Of a DNA stretch of 64,000 bases, positions 43,344 through 52,742 are shown in pieces. The position numbers were made by a program, and so were the translations under genes. Source of the stretch: Acidimicrobiales bacterium (GTDB taxonomy: Bacteria > Actinomycetota > Acidimicrobiia > Acidimicrobiales > Acidimicrobilacustridaceae). Under the pieces are notes generated by a model. The model did not search any database and had not been told where the DNA came from. It saw only the letters and a list, made by a program, of their open reading frames with translations. The stretch is from the NCBI GenBank assembly GCA_025456085.1, contig JALOLF010000005.1, forward strand, positions 1-64,000. Direction: 5' to 3'. Positions within the stretch are counted from its first letter, which is position 1. Each line of letters starts with the position of its first letter.

Positions 43344-44513
43344 ATGAGCACCGTCGAGGCCCCCAAGAAGGAGCGCTGGAGCTTCCAGTGGAAGGAGCTC
43401 TACTCGGAGGTCATCACCGCCGGGTTGTGCACCGGGTGCGCGGGATGCGTCATCTCCTGCCCCCACGACGTCATCGGCTACCACCACGAGCCGGGCGCCT
43501 ACCGCCCCTTCCACCTCGAGGAGGAGCTGGGCCTCGACAACTGCGTGCACGGCGAGAAGGGCTGCACCACCTGCACCCGGGCCTGTCCCCGCTTCCGGGG
43601 CTGGGAGCACGAGGCCAACGAGCACCTCTTCGACCGGGACCGCACGCCCGAGGAGACGGCGGGGATCTACGACGACATCCTGCTGACCAGGGCCTCCGAC
43701 GACCTCGTGCACCGCACGGGCCAGGACGGCGGCCTCGTGTCGGCCATCCTCCTCTGGGCGCTGCGCGAGGGCTACATCGACGCCGCGCTGACCAGCTACG
43801 TCGAGCACGACGACGTGTGGAAGGCCAGGCCCGGCGTGGCGTCGACGCCCGAGGAGATCCTCGCCGGCGCCGGCAGCCGCTACACGTACTCGGCCAACAC
43901 CCTGGCCCTCGACGAGGCGCTCGAGCGGGGCTTCTCGAAGCTGGCCCTGGTGGGCATGAGCTGCCAGTCCTCGGTGCCGCCGGTGATGTGGCACCGCAAG
44001 GCGGGCAAGATCTCCAAGCCCATCGTGTTCAACCTGGGGCTGTTGTGCTCCAAGACCTTCGACGACTCCATCTTCGAGGAGCTGTTCGAGGCCAAGTACG
44101 GCCTGGCCAAGCAGGACATGGCCAAGATGAACATCAAGGGCGTGTTCCAGATCTGGATGCGCGACGGCAGCTACCACGAGATCAACCTCAAGGAGTGCCA
44201 CGCCTGGACCCGCGAGGGCTGCACCCACTGCCCGGACTTCGCCGCCGAGCACGCCGACATCTCCTGCGGCGGCATCGGCAAGGACAACGACTGGACGCTC
44301 ACCATCGTGCGCACCGACCTGGGGCGCGAGATCATCCGGCGCATGATCGAGGACGGCTCGATCGTCGCCCGTTCGGCCGACGAGGACCCGGCCGCGGTGG
44401 CCCTCATGCACAAGCTGGCGCAGAAGAGCCGGGAGCGCTGGCCGTCGTGGGCGGACGCAGAGGTGCGGTTGGGTCTCCCCGAGAAGAAGAAGGCGGGCGC
44501 CGCCGCCGGGTGA
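43344..44513 (+). CDS. Coenzyme F420 hydrogenase/dehydrogenase beta-subunit family protein (FrhB-like)
   Basis: A 389-residue iron-sulfur flavoprotein. The N-terminus has a ferredoxin-like [12 protein letters not shown] and then [10 protein letters not shown]; the central part is the FrhB domain with [12 protein letters not shown] and [31 protein letters not shown] near residue 300 adds cluster ligands. The family moves electrons between F420H2, FAD and Fe-S partners. No hydrogenase subunits are nearby, so its partner is elsewhere; actinobacteria of this type use F420 broadly. Confidence 0.88.
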   Translation: MSTVEAPKKERWSFQWKELYSEVITAGLCTGCAGCVISCPHDVIGYHHEPGAYRPFHLEEELGLDNCVHGEKGCTTCTRACPRFRGWEHEANEHLFDRDRTPEETAGIYDDILLTRASDDLVHRTGQDGGLVSAILLWALREGYIDAALTSYVEHDDVWKARPGVASTPEEILAGAGSRYTYSANTLALDEALERGFSKLALVGMSCQSSVPPVMWHRKAGKISKPIVFNLGLLCSKTFDDSIFEELFEAKYGLAKQDMAKMNIKGVFQIWMRDGSYHEINLKECHAWTREGCTHCPDFAAEHADISCGGIGKDNDWTLTIVRTDLGREIIRRMIEDGSIVARSADEDPAAVALMHKLAQKSRERWPSWADAEVRLGLPEKKKAGAAAG

Positions 44514-44521
44514 GCGCCCGG

Positions 44522-44983
44522 TCAGCCCTCGCTGGTGCCGGGGGTCGTGCCCTCGGCCGCCGGCGTCGTGCCCTCGGTCGTGAGGGGCGCCTCGGTGGTC
44601 GGCGTCACGTCCTCGCCGCGGCACTCGGCGTTGATCTCGTCGGTGACCGCCTGCGGGAAGGCCGACGGGTTGCTCTCCAGGTCGCCCTCGATGTCGAGGA
44701 AGGTGGGCCCGTCGTAGCCCTCGGGCTTGGCGCTGTCGTCGTAGGGGATGTTGGCCGCCACGACGTCGTAGGCGCACCCGCAGAAGTCTGCACCGGCCAG
44801 GGTGGTGGACGGGCTCGAGGTGCCGGGACCGCCGCCCGTGCAGGCGGCGATGAAGTTGGCCTGGACCGTCTCGTCGTAGCCGGTCGGGGTGTTGCTCGGC
44901 TGCGAGCAGGCGCCGAGCAGCACCGCCGCACCGACGACCAGTCCGACCCGCCATCTGCTGCCTGCACGCCTGTTGCCGAGCAC
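44522..44983 (-). CDS. Small lipoprotein of unknown function
   Basis: A 153-residue exported lipoprotein: a basic start, a hydrophobic segment VGLVVGAAVLLGACS with the lipobox LGAC, then a domain with four further cysteines (AACTGGG, FCGCAYDVV, AECRGED), likely in disulfides, and a Thr/Glu tail. I do not recognise the domain; the segment FCGCAYDVVAANIPYDD looks like a small periplasmic fold. Two GTG codons (44986, 44983) follow AGGAGAC; the second has better spacing. It is convergent with the FrhB-like gene, eight bases apart. Confidence 0.75.
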   Translation of the reverse strand: MLGNRRAGSRWRVGLVVGAAVLLGACSQPSNTPTGYDETVQANFIAACTGGGPGTSSPSTTLAGADFCGCAYDVVAANIPYDDSAKPEGYDGPTFLDIEGDLESNPSAFPQAVTDEINAECRGEDVTPTTEAPLTTEGTTPAAEGTTPGTSEG

Positions 44984-45083
44984 CACGTCTCCTGCCTCCC
45001 GGGGGGAACCGGAACACGGTAGTCGCCCGGCCGCGACCGTCACGAACAGCACCCACCCGACCCCACCCCGCAGGAGGGCAGCC

Positions 45084-45749
45084 ATGGACGAAACTGCCGG
45101 CGTGCTGCGCGCCGCCGCCTCCTCGGACCTCGACCTGGTCGTCGACATCTGGACCGATGCCTTCGCGGCCGACCCCTTCCTGCGCTGGGTGCAGCCCGCC
45201 GACGACGACTGGCCCCGGTTCGCCGCGGCCCGGTTCGCGCTGGTGGTCGAGCACGCGTGGCGCGTCGGTGAGCTGGACCTGATCGGCACGGACGACGGCG
45301 CCGTGGCCTGGCTCCCGCCCGGCGCCGCCCCGGCGGTGCCCGCGGACGCCGACCGGCTCGCCGCGCTCCTCGTCGAGCACGCAGGTGACCGGCGCGGGAG
45401 GCACGCCCTGGCAGCCATCGGCGCCGCTCGGGCCGCCCTGCCCGACGAGGCGCACCGGGTCCTGCGCTACGTGGGCGTGCGCGCCCGGCACCAGGGCCGG
45501 GGTCTGGGGGCGTTGCTGGTCACGCCTGGCCTGCGGCGCTGCGACGCCGACGGGACGCCGACGGCGCTGGTGTCGAGCAATCCCGCCAACCTCGGCTTCT
45601 ACCGCCGCTCGGGCTTCGAGGTGGTCGCCGAGGTGTGGACGCCGGACGGGCGGGCGTGCCTGCACACGATGGTGCGGGCGCCCGGTCGCCCGTCGACGCC
45701 GGTCAGGCCGACTTGCGACGGGCCTGGCGGTAGGCGGCCAGGTCGATGA
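45084..45749 (+). CDS. GNAT-family N-acetyltransferase
   Basis: A 221-residue protein with the acetyl-CoA loop VRARHQGRGLGALLV, the preceding strand VLRYVGV, and NPANLGFYRRSGFEVV, all typical of GNAT enzymes. The substrate cannot be told. GGAGGG precedes the ATG at 45084; the in-frame extension upstream is antisense to the lipoprotein. Its last 47 bases overlap the convergent unknown gene. Confidence 0.88.
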   Translation: MDETAGVLRAAASSDLDLVVDIWTDAFAADPFLRWVQPADDDWPRFAAARFALVVEHAWRVGELDLIGTDDGAVAWLPPGAAPAVPADADRLAALLVEHAGDRRGRHALAAIGAARAALPDEAHRVLRYVGVRARHQGRGLGALLVTPGLRRCDADGTPTALVSSNPANLGFYRRSGFEVVAEVWTPDGRACLHTMVRAPGRPSTPVRPTCDGPGGRRPGR

Positions 45750-46101
45750 CCTCGGCCAGCCCGTCCGCCAGTCCGTCGTCCGCCTGCTCGTTGCGCTCGG
45801 CCACCACCAGACGGGCGAGGTACTGGTGGGCCGCCGACTCCGGCGTCGGTGCCGGATCGGTGTCCCGCTCGATCGAGGGCGTGGGCCGCACGGACGGTGC
45901 GTACCGGGTGCGCTCGGAGAGCAGGGCGAGGCTGCGCTGTCGGCGGGCGGCCTGCATGGCCTCCCACAGGCCCTTCCGCCCCGAGGGCGCGATCGGGGCC
46001 GTCCCCACCACGGCGCCGGTGGTGGGCGATCGCCACTCCACCCGGTCGGGCCCGACGAAGCGGGCCGGTGTCGCCTGGTACTGGGAGAGCGTCTCGACCA
46101 T
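45703..46101 (-). CDS. Hypothetical protein
   Basis: A 132-residue protein (MVETLSQYQATPARF start) with a basic central helix (GLWEAMQAARRQRSLALLSERTR) and a C-terminal VIDLAAYRQARRKSA. No known domain was recognised. The ATG at 46101 is preferred to that at 46110, because AAGGAC lies directly against the latter. The codon usage is high-GC at third positions, like its neighbours, which supports real coding. It overlaps the 3' end of the acetyltransferase gene. Confidence 0.6.
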   Translation of the reverse strand: MVETLSQYQATPARFVGPDRVEWRSPTTGAVVGTAPIAPSGRKGLWEAMQAARRQRSLALLSERTRYAPSVRPTPSIERDTDPAPTPESAAHQYLARLVVAERNEQADDGLADGLAEVIDLAAYRQARRKSA

Positions 46102-46185
46102 GCCTCGCATGTCCTTTTCATCGCCCGTTCGCGGGCCCGGGACGTGAGGCGGACGACCCATTTCCCCACGAAAGGTCCGAACGAC

Positions 46186-46887
46186 TCACGCCCCTGGGTC
46201 GATCGCCCTAACCCCGTGCGGCCGCTCCCCGGCCAGGGCGCAGGCCCGGTCGAACACGGCGTCGAGCATGGGCTCGGTGAGCCTGCCGGTGAAGGTGTTC
46301 TGCTGGCTCACGTGGTACGAGCACACGAGCACCCGACCCGACGGCAGGTCCACCTCCAGGCCGTGGGCGAACGGCGGGCGGGGACGTAGACCCTCGTGGG
46401 CGGCCACGGCGTCGTAGGCGAAGCGCCCCAGCGCCACCACCACCCGCACCCGGCGCAGGAGCGCGAGCTCGCGCTCGAGGAAGGGTCGGCAGCGATCACG
46501 CTCGGCGGGCGTCGGCTTGTTGGCCGGCGGCACGCAGCGCACCGGCGCCGTGATGTAGGCGCCGAGCAGCCGCAGCCCGTCGTGGCGTGCCGTGCTCTCG
46601 GGCCGATCGGCCAGGCCCGCCCGCCACAGCGCCCGGTACAGCCACTCCCCCGAGCGGTCACCGGTGAACATGCGTCCGGTCCGGTTGGCCCCGTGGGCGC
46701 CCGGGGCGAGGCCGACGACGAGGACGGTGGCGTCGGGATCGCCGAACCCGGGAACCGGCCGACCCCAGTACTCCTCGTCGTGGAAGGCGGCGCGCTTCGT
46801 CGCCGCGACCTCCTCGCGCCAGGCGACCAGTCGGGGGCAGGCACGACACGAGACCACGTCGTCGTGCAGCCGGGCCAGCGAGTCCAC
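46186..46887 (-). CDS. Uracil-DNA glycosylase, family 5 (UdgB)
   Basis: Removes uracil and other deaminated bases from DNA. The 233-residue product has the family-5 motif [22 protein letters not shown]-like loop, the N-terminal [14 protein letters not shown] and later [11 protein letters not shown] and RDRCRPF cysteines for a 4Fe-4S cluster, and the C-terminal [15 protein letters not shown]. Family 5 enzymes lack the polar catalytic Asp of family 1. GTG at 46887 is eight bases after TAGGTT. It is divergent from the phosphomutase gene, with 48 bases between the starts. Confidence 0.93.
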   Translation of the reverse strand: MDSLARLHDDVVSCRACPRLVAWREEVAATKRAAFHDEEYWGRPVPGFGDPDATVLVVGLAPGAHGANRTGRMFTGDRSGEWLYRALWRAGLADRPESTARHDGLRLLGAYITAPVRCVPPANKPTPAERDRCRPFLERELALLRRVRVVVALGRFAYDAVAAHEGLRPRPPFAHGLEVDLPSGRVLVCSYHVSQQNTFTGRLTEPMLDAVFDRACALAGERPHGVRAIDPGA

Positions 46888-46894
46888 CGCCGGG

Positions 46895-46925
46895 CAACCT
46901 ACTTCGTGGGACCCGTTGGTAGGTT
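46895..46925. promoter_or_regulatory. Symmetric divergent promoter
   Basis: AACCTAC (46896-46902) and GTAGGTT (46919-46925) form an inverted repeat that supplies TAGGTT -10 boxes on both strands, eight and ten bases before the udgB and phosphomutase starts. Confidence 0.5.
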
Positions 46926-46935
46926 GTGCGCACCC

Positions 46936-47589
46936 ATGGCCCGATCGACACGCCCCAAACCCCCCGCTCCCACCCTCGTGCTGCTCGTGCGCCACGGGCA
47001 GACCCCGACCACGGGCTCCACGCTGCCCGGCCGCGCCAAGGGCCTCCACCTCGCCGAAGCAGGCCAGGTCCAGGCGCGGGCCGCGGCCGAGCGCATCGCC
47101 GCCTTGCAGCACGTGGCGGCGGTGTACGCCAGCCCGCTCGAGCGCACCCGCGAGACGGCGGCACCGATCGCCCGGGCCCGCGGCCTGCGGGTGCAGGTCG
47201 AGCGTGGCCTGCTGGAGTGCGACTTCGGCGAGTGGACCGGCCAGGAGCTCAAGGCGCTGCGCAAGCTGCCCGAGTGGACGACGGTGCAGCGCTACCCGAG
47301 CGGCTTCCGGTTCCCCGGCGGCGAGTCGTTCCCCGAGATGCAGACCCGCATGGTCTCCGCCATCGGCCGGCTGGTGGCTCGCCACCCCGGCGAGACGGTC
47401 GTGGCCGTCTCCCACGCCGACCCCATCAAGGCGGCCGTCGCCCATGCGTTGGGCACCCACCTCGACCTGTTCCAACGCATCGTCATCTCGCCCTGCTCGA
47501 TCAGCGCGCTGTGGTTCGGCCCCGAGGGCCCGGTCGTGCTGGCCACCAACTCCACCGGCGACGACCTGACCACGTTGGGCCTGTCGTGA
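46936..47589 (+). CDS. Histidine phosphatase-family phosphomutase (MSMEG_4193 type)
   Basis: A 217-residue member of the phosphoglycerate mutase superfamily: [12 protein letters not shown] with the catalytic histidine, [20 protein letters not shown] and the second histidine in [12 protein letters not shown]. It heads a conserved actinobacterial trio with a DUF3090 protein and an SCO1664-type kinase-like protein, which suggests a linked phosphate metabolism of unknown substrate. TAGGTT lies ten bases before the ATG. The stop overlaps the next GTG (GTGA). Confidence 0.9.
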   Translation: MARSTRPKPPAPTLVLLVRHGQTPTTGSTLPGRAKGLHLAEAGQVQARAAAERIAALQHVAAVYASPLERTRETAAPIARARGLRVQVERGLLECDFGEWTGQELKALRKLPEWTTVQRYPSGFRFPGGESFPEMQTRMVSAIGRLVARHPGETVVAVSHADPIKAAVAHALGTHLDLFQRIVISPCSISALWFGPEGPVVLATNSTGDDLTTLGLS

Positions 47590-48104
47590 GCACGTCCTTC
47601 GAGCTCGACGCCCCCGACCGCTTCACCGCCGGCGCCGTCGGGCCGCCCGGTCAACGGGTCTTCTACCTGCAGGCGGCCCAACGGGGATCCGTCGTCTCGC
47701 TGCGTCTCGAGAAGCAGCAGGTGGCTGCGCTGGCCGAGTACCTCACCGGTATCCTCGCCGACCTGCCCGAGGTGACCGAGGCGCTGCCCACGGAGCTCGA
47801 GCTGGTCGAACCGGTCGTACCCGAGTGGGTCGTGGGGGCGTTGGCCGTCGCCTACGAGGAGTCCTCGGACCGCATCCTGCTCGTGGCCGAGGAGCTCGTC
47901 GACGAGTCCGACGACGAGTCTCGACCGGGCACCGACGACGCCGGCGCGGCGCGGTTCCGGCTGAGCCGGCCCCAGGTGAAGGCGTTCATCATCCACGCCA
48001 CCCGGATCGTCACTTCCGGTCGCCCCTTCTGCCCCTTCTGCGGCCGCCCCATGGATCCCGACGGCCACGTCTGCCCCCGCAGCAACGGCCACGGCCGGAC
48101 GTGA
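47586..48104 (+). CDS. DUF3090 family protein
   Basis: A 172-residue protein of the actinobacterial DUF3090 group: [39 protein letters not shown] and a C-terminal [21 protein letters not shown] that would bind zinc through four cysteines. The function is unknown. It starts at the GTG overlapping the phosphomutase stop and is followed nine bases later by the SCO1664-like gene, so the three are translated together. Confidence 0.9.
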   Translation: MSTSFELDAPDRFTAGAVGPPGQRVFYLQAAQRGSVVSLRLEKQQVAALAEYLTGILADLPEVTEALPTELELVEPVVPEWVVGALAVAYEESSDRILLVAEELVDESDDESRPGTDDAGAARFRLSRPQVKAFIIHATRIVTSGRPFCPFCGRPMDPDGHVCPRSNGHGRT

Positions 48105-48113
48105 GACACCGCC

Positions 48114-48812
48114 GTGGCCGCCACCGGAGAGCTGCTGGCCAACGGGGACGTCGACCTGCTGGGCCGCATGCCCTGGTCCTCCAACGCCACCTACCTCGTG
48201 AGCCTGTGCCACGGCGAGCAGCAGGCCCGGGCGGTCTACAAGCCGCTGCGGGGTGAGCGGCCGCTGTGGGACTTCCCCCGTGGCCTGTACCAGCGCGAGG
48301 TGGCGGCCTACGAGCTGGCCACGGCGCTGGGGTGGGACCTCGTGCCGGTGACGGTGGCCCGCGACGACGCGCCGTTGGGCGAGGGTTCGCTGCAGCACTT
48401 CGTGACGGCCGACTACGACCAGCACTACTTCACGCTGCTCGACGACGAAGCCCACCACGACGCGTTCCGAAAGATCTGCGTGTTCGACCTGCTGGCCAAC
48501 AACACCGACCGCAAGAGCGGCCACGTGCTGCTCGACGACGACGGCCACATCTGGGCGATCGACAACGGGCTGTCCTTCCACCACGAGTTCAAGCTGCGCA
48601 CGGTGATCTGGGACTTCGCCGGCGAGCCCATCCCCGACCCGTTGCTCAGCGCAGTCGAGGCCTTCGTGGAGTCGGGCCTGCCCGACCCCCTGGCCCGCTG
48701 GCTGGACGCGTTCGAGCGTGATGCCCTGCTGACGCGGGCGAGGGCGGTGCTGACGGCGCGACGCTTCCCGGTCGACCCGTCGGGGAGGCGCTACCCGTGG
48801 CCGCTGGTGTGA
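48114..48812 (+). CDS. SCO1664-family protein, PI 3-/4-kinase-like
   Basis: A 232-residue protein with distant resemblance to phosphatidylinositol kinases: ARAVYKPLRGERPLWDFP holds the ATP-binding lysine, and DLLANNTDRKSGHVLLDDDG with the following WAIDNGLSFH matches the catalytic and metal-binding loops. It is always found near the phosphomutase and DUF3090 genes in actinobacteria. The substrate is unknown; protein or small-molecule kinase activity is possible. The start is a GTG at 48114. Confidence 0.88.
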   Translation: MAATGELLANGDVDLLGRMPWSSNATYLVSLCHGEQQARAVYKPLRGERPLWDFPRGLYQREVAAYELATALGWDLVPVTVARDDAPLGEGSLQHFVTADYDQHYFTLLDDEAHHDAFRKICVFDLLANNTDRKSGHVLLDDDGHIWAIDNGLSFHHEFKLRTVIWDFAGEPIPDPLLSAVEAFVESGLPDPLARWLDAFERDALLTRARAVLTARRFPVDPSGRRYPWPLV

Positions 48813-48837
48813 GCGACCCGGCCTAGATTCGGTGGCC

Positions 48838-49194
48838 ATGGCCGACCACGTCTGCAGCAACTGCGGCGCGCCGCTGCGGGAGCCGATCGACGGCGCCTGC
48901 CCCTTCTGCCGGCTGCCCGTGGGCGGCCCCGACGCCACCGCCGACGGGGCCGACGCATCCGGTACGGGACGCCTCGCCATCGTGCTCGAGGACGCGGGAC
49001 GCATGCAGATCTCGGTCATCAAGGCCGTGCGCGAGCTCACCGGTTACGGCCTCGCCGAGGCGAAGCAGCTCGTGGACGCGGCCGACCAGGGACCGGCGGT
49101 CATCGCCACCGGGCTCGACGAGCAGCTGGCCGGGCACTGGGTCGAGCACCTCCAGCGCGCCGGGGCCCGCGTCTCGGCGCGGCCCGCCGTCTGA
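48838..49194 (+). CDS. Zinc ribbon fused to an L7/L12 C-terminal-like domain
   Basis: A 118-residue protein. Residues 1-30 hold a zinc ribbon (CSNCGAPL, CPFCRLP). After a linker, residues 45-115 match the fold and signature of the ribosomal L7/L12 C-terminal domain: ISVIKAVRELTGYGLAEAKQLVD then a helix and AGARVSARP. In L7/L12 that face recruits translation GTPases. It is not rplL itself, since the dimerisation domain is absent. TAGATT lies eight bases before the ATG at 48838; the GTG at 48832 is less likely. Confidence 0.8.
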   Translation: MADHVCSNCGAPLREPIDGACPFCRLPVGGPDATADGADASGTGRLAIVLEDAGRMQISVIKAVRELTGYGLAEAKQLVDAADQGPAVIATGLDEQLAGHWVEHLQRAGARVSARPAV

Positions 49195-49210
49195 CCATGC
49201 CCGACCCCGA

Positions 49211-49786
49211 CTACTCGCCCGCTTCGCTGCCCTCGTCCTCCTCGCCCTCGCCCTCGGTGAGGCTCACGTCGTCCCAGGTCGCCTCGGCGCCGCTGTGGCC
49301 CACCTGCACGATGTCGTAGGTCGCCACGACGGCGAGGATCACCGCTGCAGCCGACGCCACGGTGGCCGCAGGCTTCACCCAGCCGGGCACCTCACCCGCG
49401 GCGGCATCGGTCGGCGCGGCGTTCGCCTCGACCGAACCGCTGGTCTGCTGGGAGCGAGCGTATCGGTCGAGCCCCCACACGGCCCCCGAGCCCAGCACGA
49501 CCAGGAAGGCGAACAGCGAGGCGGTCTCGCCCAGCTCGGCGTGTTCGTCGATGAGCTCCTCGTTGCCGGAGTCCTCGACGGCCTCCTCGAGGGGCTCGCC
49601 GCTCTCCCTGGCCAGGAAGGCCGAGACGAAGCCGAGCAGGGCCAGGATCACGACGATGCCACCGATCGTTCGGCGCATCTTGGGCCACACGGCGATCAGC
49701 ACCGTGCCGATCGCCGCCAGCGGGATCAGCACGACCGCGGCGTGGACGATGAGGGGGTGGGCGGGCAGGCCGAAGAGCGTCTCCAT
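49211..49786 (-). CDS. DUF2231-like membrane protein
   Basis: A 191-residue protein with four membrane helices. The N-terminal GLPAHPLIVHAAVVLIPLAAIG matches the HPLLVHFP pattern of DUF2231, a family that may bind haem or act in electron transfer through the histidines. The C-terminus is very acidic (EGEGEEDEGSEAGE). The start ATG at 49786 has weak upstream signals. The direct repeat at 49848-49866 lies about 62 bases upstream. Confidence 0.8.
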   Translation of the reverse strand: METLFGLPAHPLIVHAAVVLIPLAAIGTVLIAVWPKMRRTIGGIVVILALLGFVSAFLARESGEPLEEAVEDSGNEELIDEHAELGETASLFAFLVVLGSGAVWGLDRYARSQQTSGSVEANAAPTDAAAGEVPGWVKPAATVASAAAVILAVVATYDIVQVGHSGAEATWDDVSLTEGEGEEDEGSEAGE

Positions 49787-49847
49787 GGGATGGCACTCTG
49801 ACTGCGGCCGAGCGGCGTGTCACCAGGCTTTCGGTCGACTTCACGAC

Positions 49848-49866
49848 CGCTTAGGACTCGCTTAGG
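49848..49866. promoter_or_regulatory. Direct repeat CGCTTAGG with 11-base period
   Basis: CGCTTAGG occurs at 49848-49855 and 49859-49866. An 11-base period is the spacing used by OmpR/PhoP-type response regulators bound in tandem. It lies upstream of the DUF2231-like gene. Confidence 0.4.
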
Positions 49867-49908
49867 TGAGAAGGGACCAAGGTCCCGGCCGACGACGTGG
49901 CGCAACGA

Positions 49909-49938
49909 CAGCAGCCCCGGCCGGAGCCGGGGCTGCTG
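49909..49938. terminator. Terminator hairpin after etfA
   Basis: CAGCAGCCCCGGC, loop CGGA, GCCGGGGCTGCTG: a perfect 13-bp stem 23 bases beyond the etfA stop codon on the minus strand. No U-tract. Confidence 0.8.
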
Positions 49939-49960
49939 GTCGAACCGGGACGGCGACGGG

Positions 49961-50923
49961 TCAGCCGCGGGCCTTCAGCGCCTCGATGACGGCGGGGAGC
50001 ACCTTGTGCACATCGCCCACGATGCCCAGGTCGCTGATCGAGAAGATCGGGGCCTCGGCGTCCTTGTTGATGGCGATGATGTTCTTGGAGCCCTTCATGC
50101 CCACCATGTGCTGGGTGGCGCCCGAGATGCCCGCCGCGATGTACACCGACGGCTTCACGACCTTGCCGGTCTGGCCCACCTGGTAGGAGTAGGGCACCCA
50201 GCCGGCGTCCACGATGGCTCGCGAAGCGCCCGGCGCCGCGTTGAGCAGCTTGGCCAGGTCCTCGACCATCTCGAACTTGGGGGCCTCGCCGAGGCCGCGG
50301 CCGCCGGAGACGACGATGTCGGCCTCCTCCAGCTGCGGGCCGCTGCGCTCCTCGACGTGACGGTTCAGCACCTTCGCCTGACCGGCCTCGGGCACGGCCA
50401 GCGCCTCGACGGCCGCGGCAGCACCGCCGCTCGGCTCGGCCGCGAAGGACTTGGGCCGCACCAGGACCAGGAACGGGCCGGCGCCCGTGAACTTGGTCTT
50501 CACGTTGGTGGTGCCACCGAAGACGGGCTCGGTGGTGACGAGGCTGTCGCCGTCGACCTCGAGATCGACGTTGTTGGTGATGACCGTGCGGTCGAGCTTC
50601 ACCGACAGGCGCCCGACGATGTCGCGGCCCTCGTAGCTCGTGGCGAACAGGACGGCTGCCGGAGCGTCGCCGCCCTGCACCGCCGCAGCGATGGCGGATG
50701 CGACGGGCACGCCGGGCAGGGAGCCGCCCAGGTCACCGGTGGCCAGCACCTTGGAGGCGCCGTACTCGCCGAGGGTGCCGGCGACGGCGTCGGCGTCACC
50801 GCCGGCGTAGACGCACTCGACCGTGTCAGCCAGCTCGCGGGCCTTGGTCAGGATTTCGAGGGTGGTGGTGCTCACCTTGCCGTCAGCGGCTTCGGCGAAC
50901 ACCCAGATCTTGGAAAGAGCCAT
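49961..50923 (-). CDS. etfA: Electron-transfer flavoprotein alpha subunit
   Basis: Binds FAD and carries electrons from acyl-CoA dehydrogenases to the quinone pool. The 320-residue product has the N-terminal [20 protein letters not shown] domain and the C-terminal FAD domain with [43 protein letters not shown]-like sequence and [21 protein letters not shown], all hallmarks. It lies 20 bases after etfB. Confidence 0.97.
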   Translation of the reverse strand: MALSKIWVFAEAADGKVSTTTLEILTKARELADTVECVYAGGDADAVAGTLGEYGASKVLATGDLGGSLPGVPVASAIAAAVQGGDAPAAVLFATSYEGRDIVGRLSVKLDRTVITNNVDLEVDGDSLVTTEPVFGGTTNVKTKFTGAGPFLVLVRPKSFAAEPSGGAAAAVEALAVPEAGQAKVLNRHVEERSGPQLEEADIVVSGGRGLGEAPKFEMVEDLAKLLNAAPGASRAIVDAGWVPYSYQVGQTGKVVKPSVYIAAGISGATQHMVGMKGSKNIIAINKDAEAPIFSISDLGIVGDVHKVLPAVIEALKARG

Positions 50924-50943
50924 GGTTCTGTGACGTCTCCTGC

Positions 50944-51726
50944 TCAGATGACCTTGAGGTTCTCGAGGAACGCGACGATCTTCTCGGCGCCGGTGCCGTC
51001 GTCCTCGAACACCTCACCGGCCTGGCGGGCCTCGGCGGCCTCGATGGTGACGATCTCCTGACCACCGCCGGCCCAGCCCACGCTGGCGGCGTCGATGCCC
51101 AGATCGGCGAGGGTGAGCTCGTCGACGGGCTTGCTCTTGGCGGCCATGATGCCCTTGAAGGACGGGTAGCGGGGCTCGACCACGCCGGCGGTCACGGAGA
51201 CCACCGCAGGCAGCGGGCACTCGCAGTCGTCGTAGCCGGCATCGGTCTGGCGCTCGACCGAGACCTTGCCGGCCCCGATGTCGACCTTCTTGGCGAAGGT
51301 GATCGAGGGCAGCCCGAGGAGCTCGGCGAGCTGCTCGGGGACGGTGCCGGTGTAGCCATCGCTCGACTCGGTGGCGGTGAGGACCAGATCGGCGCCCTCG
51401 ACCCGCTTGATGGCGGCCGCCAGCACCTTCGCGGTGCCCAGCGCATCGGTGCCCGACAGACCCGGATCGCTCACCAGGATGGCCTTGGCGGCACCCATGG
51501 CGAGCGCCGTGCGCAGGCCGTCCTTCACGCCGTTCGGGGCCATCGACACGAGTGTCACCTCGCCGCCGCCGGCCGCGTCGACCAGCTGCAGGGCCATCTC
51601 GACGCCGTAGGAGTCGGACTCATCCAGGATGAGCTTGCCCTCCCGCTTGAGCGTCTTGGTATTGGGATCCAGCGAGCCCGGCTCGGCCGGGTCCGGGATC
51701 TGCTTCACGCAGACGACAACGTTCAT
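50944..51726 (-). CDS. etfB: Electron-transfer flavoprotein beta subunit
   Basis: AMP-binding partner of EtfA. The 260-residue product begins MNVVVCVKQIPDP and has LDESDSYGVEMALQL, DLVLTATESSDGYTGTVPEQLAELLG and ERQTDAGYDDCECPLPAVVSV. The ATG at 51726 is used; CAGAAT lies seven bases upstream, so the operon may start with a leaderless mRNA. It is divergent from the diacylglycerol-kinase-like gene at 51801. Confidence 0.97.
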   Translation of the reverse strand: MNVVVCVKQIPDPAEPGSLDPNTKTLKREGKLILDESDSYGVEMALQLVDAAGGGEVTLVSMAPNGVKDGLRTALAMGAAKAILVSDPGLSGTDALGTAKVLAAAIKRVEGADLVLTATESSDGYTGTVPEQLAELLGLPSITFAKKVDIGAGKVSVERQTDAGYDDCECPLPAVVSVTAGVVEPRYPSFKGIMAAKSKPVDELTLADLGIDAASVGWAGGGQEIVTIEAAEARQAGEVFEDDGTGAEKIVAFLENLKVI

Positions 51727-51800
51727 GGGACCGATTCTGTTCGTCACACGGGGTGGTGGCCAAATCGTGCCCGCGATGGGGCTGGTAGCGTTCCGTCGCG

Positions 51801-52715
51801 GTGAAGCTCCTGCTCGTCGTGAACTCCTCTGCGTCGTCGGTGACGGCGCGAGCGCGGGTGGTGATCGCCAAGGCGCTCTCGGCCGATCACGACGTGACCG
51901 TGGCCGAGACCTCCCGCCGTGGACACGCCACCCGGCTGGCCCGCGGCGCCACGGCTGACGGCACCGACGTGGTCGTCGTGCTCGGCGGGGACGGCACCCT
52001 CAACGAGGCGGCCAACGGCCTGGCCGGGTCGCACACCGCGCTGGCCGCGCTGCCCGGCGGGTCGACGAACGTGTTCGCCCGCACCATCGGGCTGCCCGAC
52101 GACCCGATCGAGGCGACCGGCGTGCTCCTCGACGCGCTCGCCCGCCGTGCCGTCCGACGCGTCGGGCTGGGCTCGGTCAACGGTCGCTACTTCCTGTTCC
52201 ACGTGGGCATCGGCTTCGACGCCGCCGTCGTGGCCCAGGTGGAGCGGCGCTCGTCGCTGAAGCGCTACGCCAGCCACCCGCTGTTCGTGTACGCCGCCAT
52301 CACGTCGTGGCTCCGCCACTACGACCGGAGCAGGCCCCGGTTCGCGGTCCACCACGCCGACGGCTCGATGGTGGACGACGCCTACTTCGCCGTCTGCTGC
52401 AACACCAACCCCTACACCTACCTGGGCACCCGACCGCTGGACATCGCGCCGGAGGCGACGCTGGACCGCGGTCTGGTGCTGGTGAGCGTGCGCTCCCTCG
52501 GTCTGGCCAGCATCCTCGGCCTCGCCGGGCGGGCGCTGGCCGGCGGTGGGCGGATCCGACACAGCCACGCCGTCGACTACCGGGTGGACCTCACCGAGGC
52601 CGTGATCGAGGGATACGGGCCGTTCCCGTTCCAGGTCGACGGCGACTACCTGGGCGAGGTCGAGCGGCTCACCCTGCGCCACGAACCTGCGGTGTTGGAC
52701 CTGCTGGTCCCCTGA
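51801..52715 (+). CDS. Diacylglycerol kinase-like lipid kinase (YegS/DgkB family)
   Basis: A 304-residue lipid kinase: LLLVVNSSASSV, the nucleotide loop VVVLGGDGTLNEAANGL, LPGGSTNVFARTIGLP, HVGIGFDAAVV and a C-terminal GYGPFPFQVDGDYLGE. These phosphorylate diacylglycerol or related lipids, feeding phospholipid recycling or glycolipid synthesis. GTG at 51801 lies nine bases after TAGCGT. The convergent glycerophosphodiesterase also acts on lipid-derived substrates. Confidence 0.92.
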   Translation: MKLLLVVNSSASSVTARARVVIAKALSADHDVTVAETSRRGHATRLARGATADGTDVVVVLGGDGTLNEAANGLAGSHTALAALPGGSTNVFARTIGLPDDPIEATGVLLDALARRAVRRVGLGSVNGRYFLFHVGIGFDAAVVAQVERRSSLKRYASHPLFVYAAITSWLRHYDRSRPRFAVHHADGSMVDDAYFAVCCNTNPYTYLGTRPLDIAPEATLDRGLVLVSVRSLGLASILGLAGRALAGGGRIRHSHAVDYRVDLTEAVIEGYGPFPFQVDGDYLGEVERLTLRHEPAVLDLLVP

Positions 52716-52742
52716 GCGCGGCTGTTGCAGTCGTGACGGCGC

